In this document: positions 63,996 to 64,000 of the stretch, piece by piece
Layout: each line of letters opens with the position of its first letter
Numbering within the stretch: the stretch's first letter is position 1
NCBI RefSeq assembly: GCF_032854445.1
Contig: NC_088301.1
Coordinates: forward strand, 59,468,512 to 59,532,511
DNA from: Liolophura sinensis
Lineage: Eukaryota; Mollusca; Polyplacophora; Chitonida; Chitonidae
DNA length: 64,000 nt
Reading direction: 5' to 3'
Program-made: the position numbers and the translations under genes
The notes under the pieces: generated by a model
Database searches by the model: none
What the model was told of the DNA's origin: nothing
The model's input: only the letters and a program-made list of their open reading frames with translations

Positions 63996-64000
63996 ATGAT

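Noticed and set aside
1-64000. CRISPR arrays, bacterial operons, prophage or viral insertions
   Set aside because: The tandem repeats have no unique spacers, gene structure is eukaryotic, and no viral protein was recognised; the only reverse transcriptase is that of a LINE.

Overview
This is an AT-rich (roughly 60-62% by eye), intron- and repeat-rich stretch of an animal genome. It is most likely a lophotrochozoan invertebrate (mollusc, brachiopod or similar). Grounds: a single-coding-exon neuropeptide receptor of the protostome myosuppressin/FMRFamide-receptor (DMSR-like) type; an exon of the metazoan trafficking gene MON2 with GT-AG splice sites; tRNA-derived SINEs sharing a 3' tail that I associate from memory with molluscs and other invertebrates; and a decayed non-LTR retrotransposon. 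Nothing looks bacterial: no operons, no Shine-Dalgarno sites, no CRISPR.

Layout. 1-8.2 kb: no recognised gene, only a few GC-richer islands with open frames that I cannot name. 8.2-14.0 kb: the one complete gene. It has a putative TATA promoter near 9060, a short untranslated exon ending at a consensus donor (9130/9131), a 2.2-kb intron carrying an intact SINE with an 11-bp target-site duplication, an acceptor at 11378, an intact 377-codon receptor (11463-12596), and an approximately 1.4-kb 3' UTR ending at AATAAA signals. 14-25 kb: no gene seen. 25.0-27.0 kb: a 41-copy, 50-bp minisatellite. 27-34.7 kb: no gene; a SINE-tail fragment and a cluster of CRE half-sites. 34.7-35.9 kb: a 5'-truncated, frame-broken LINE reverse-transcriptase end. 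42.3 kb (minus strand): one clear 102-bp MON2 exon. Its neighbouring exons could not be found by eye. 43-51 kb: SINE fragments and small duplications. 51.0-52.5 kb: a 36-bp minisatellite split by a minus-strand SINE; the array holds a long open frame encoding a 12-residue repeat. 52.5-62.6 kb: no firm gene, several isolated splice-like sites. 62.7-63.0 kb: two small tandem arrays. 63.8-64.0 kb: a possible last exon of a plus-strand gene, with a good acceptor, a short open frame and AATAAA.

The genes do not form a pathway. The receptor would act at the plasma membrane, probably for an RFamide-type peptide; MON2 acts at the trans-Golgi/endosome. I found no convincing new biological system. The observations most worth checking are the receptor's missing ECL2 cysteine with its CRE-rich locus and uORF leader, the minisatellite reading frame that three consecutive 35-bp units shift and restore, the orphan MON2 exon, and the strong excess of the palindrome TACATGTA.
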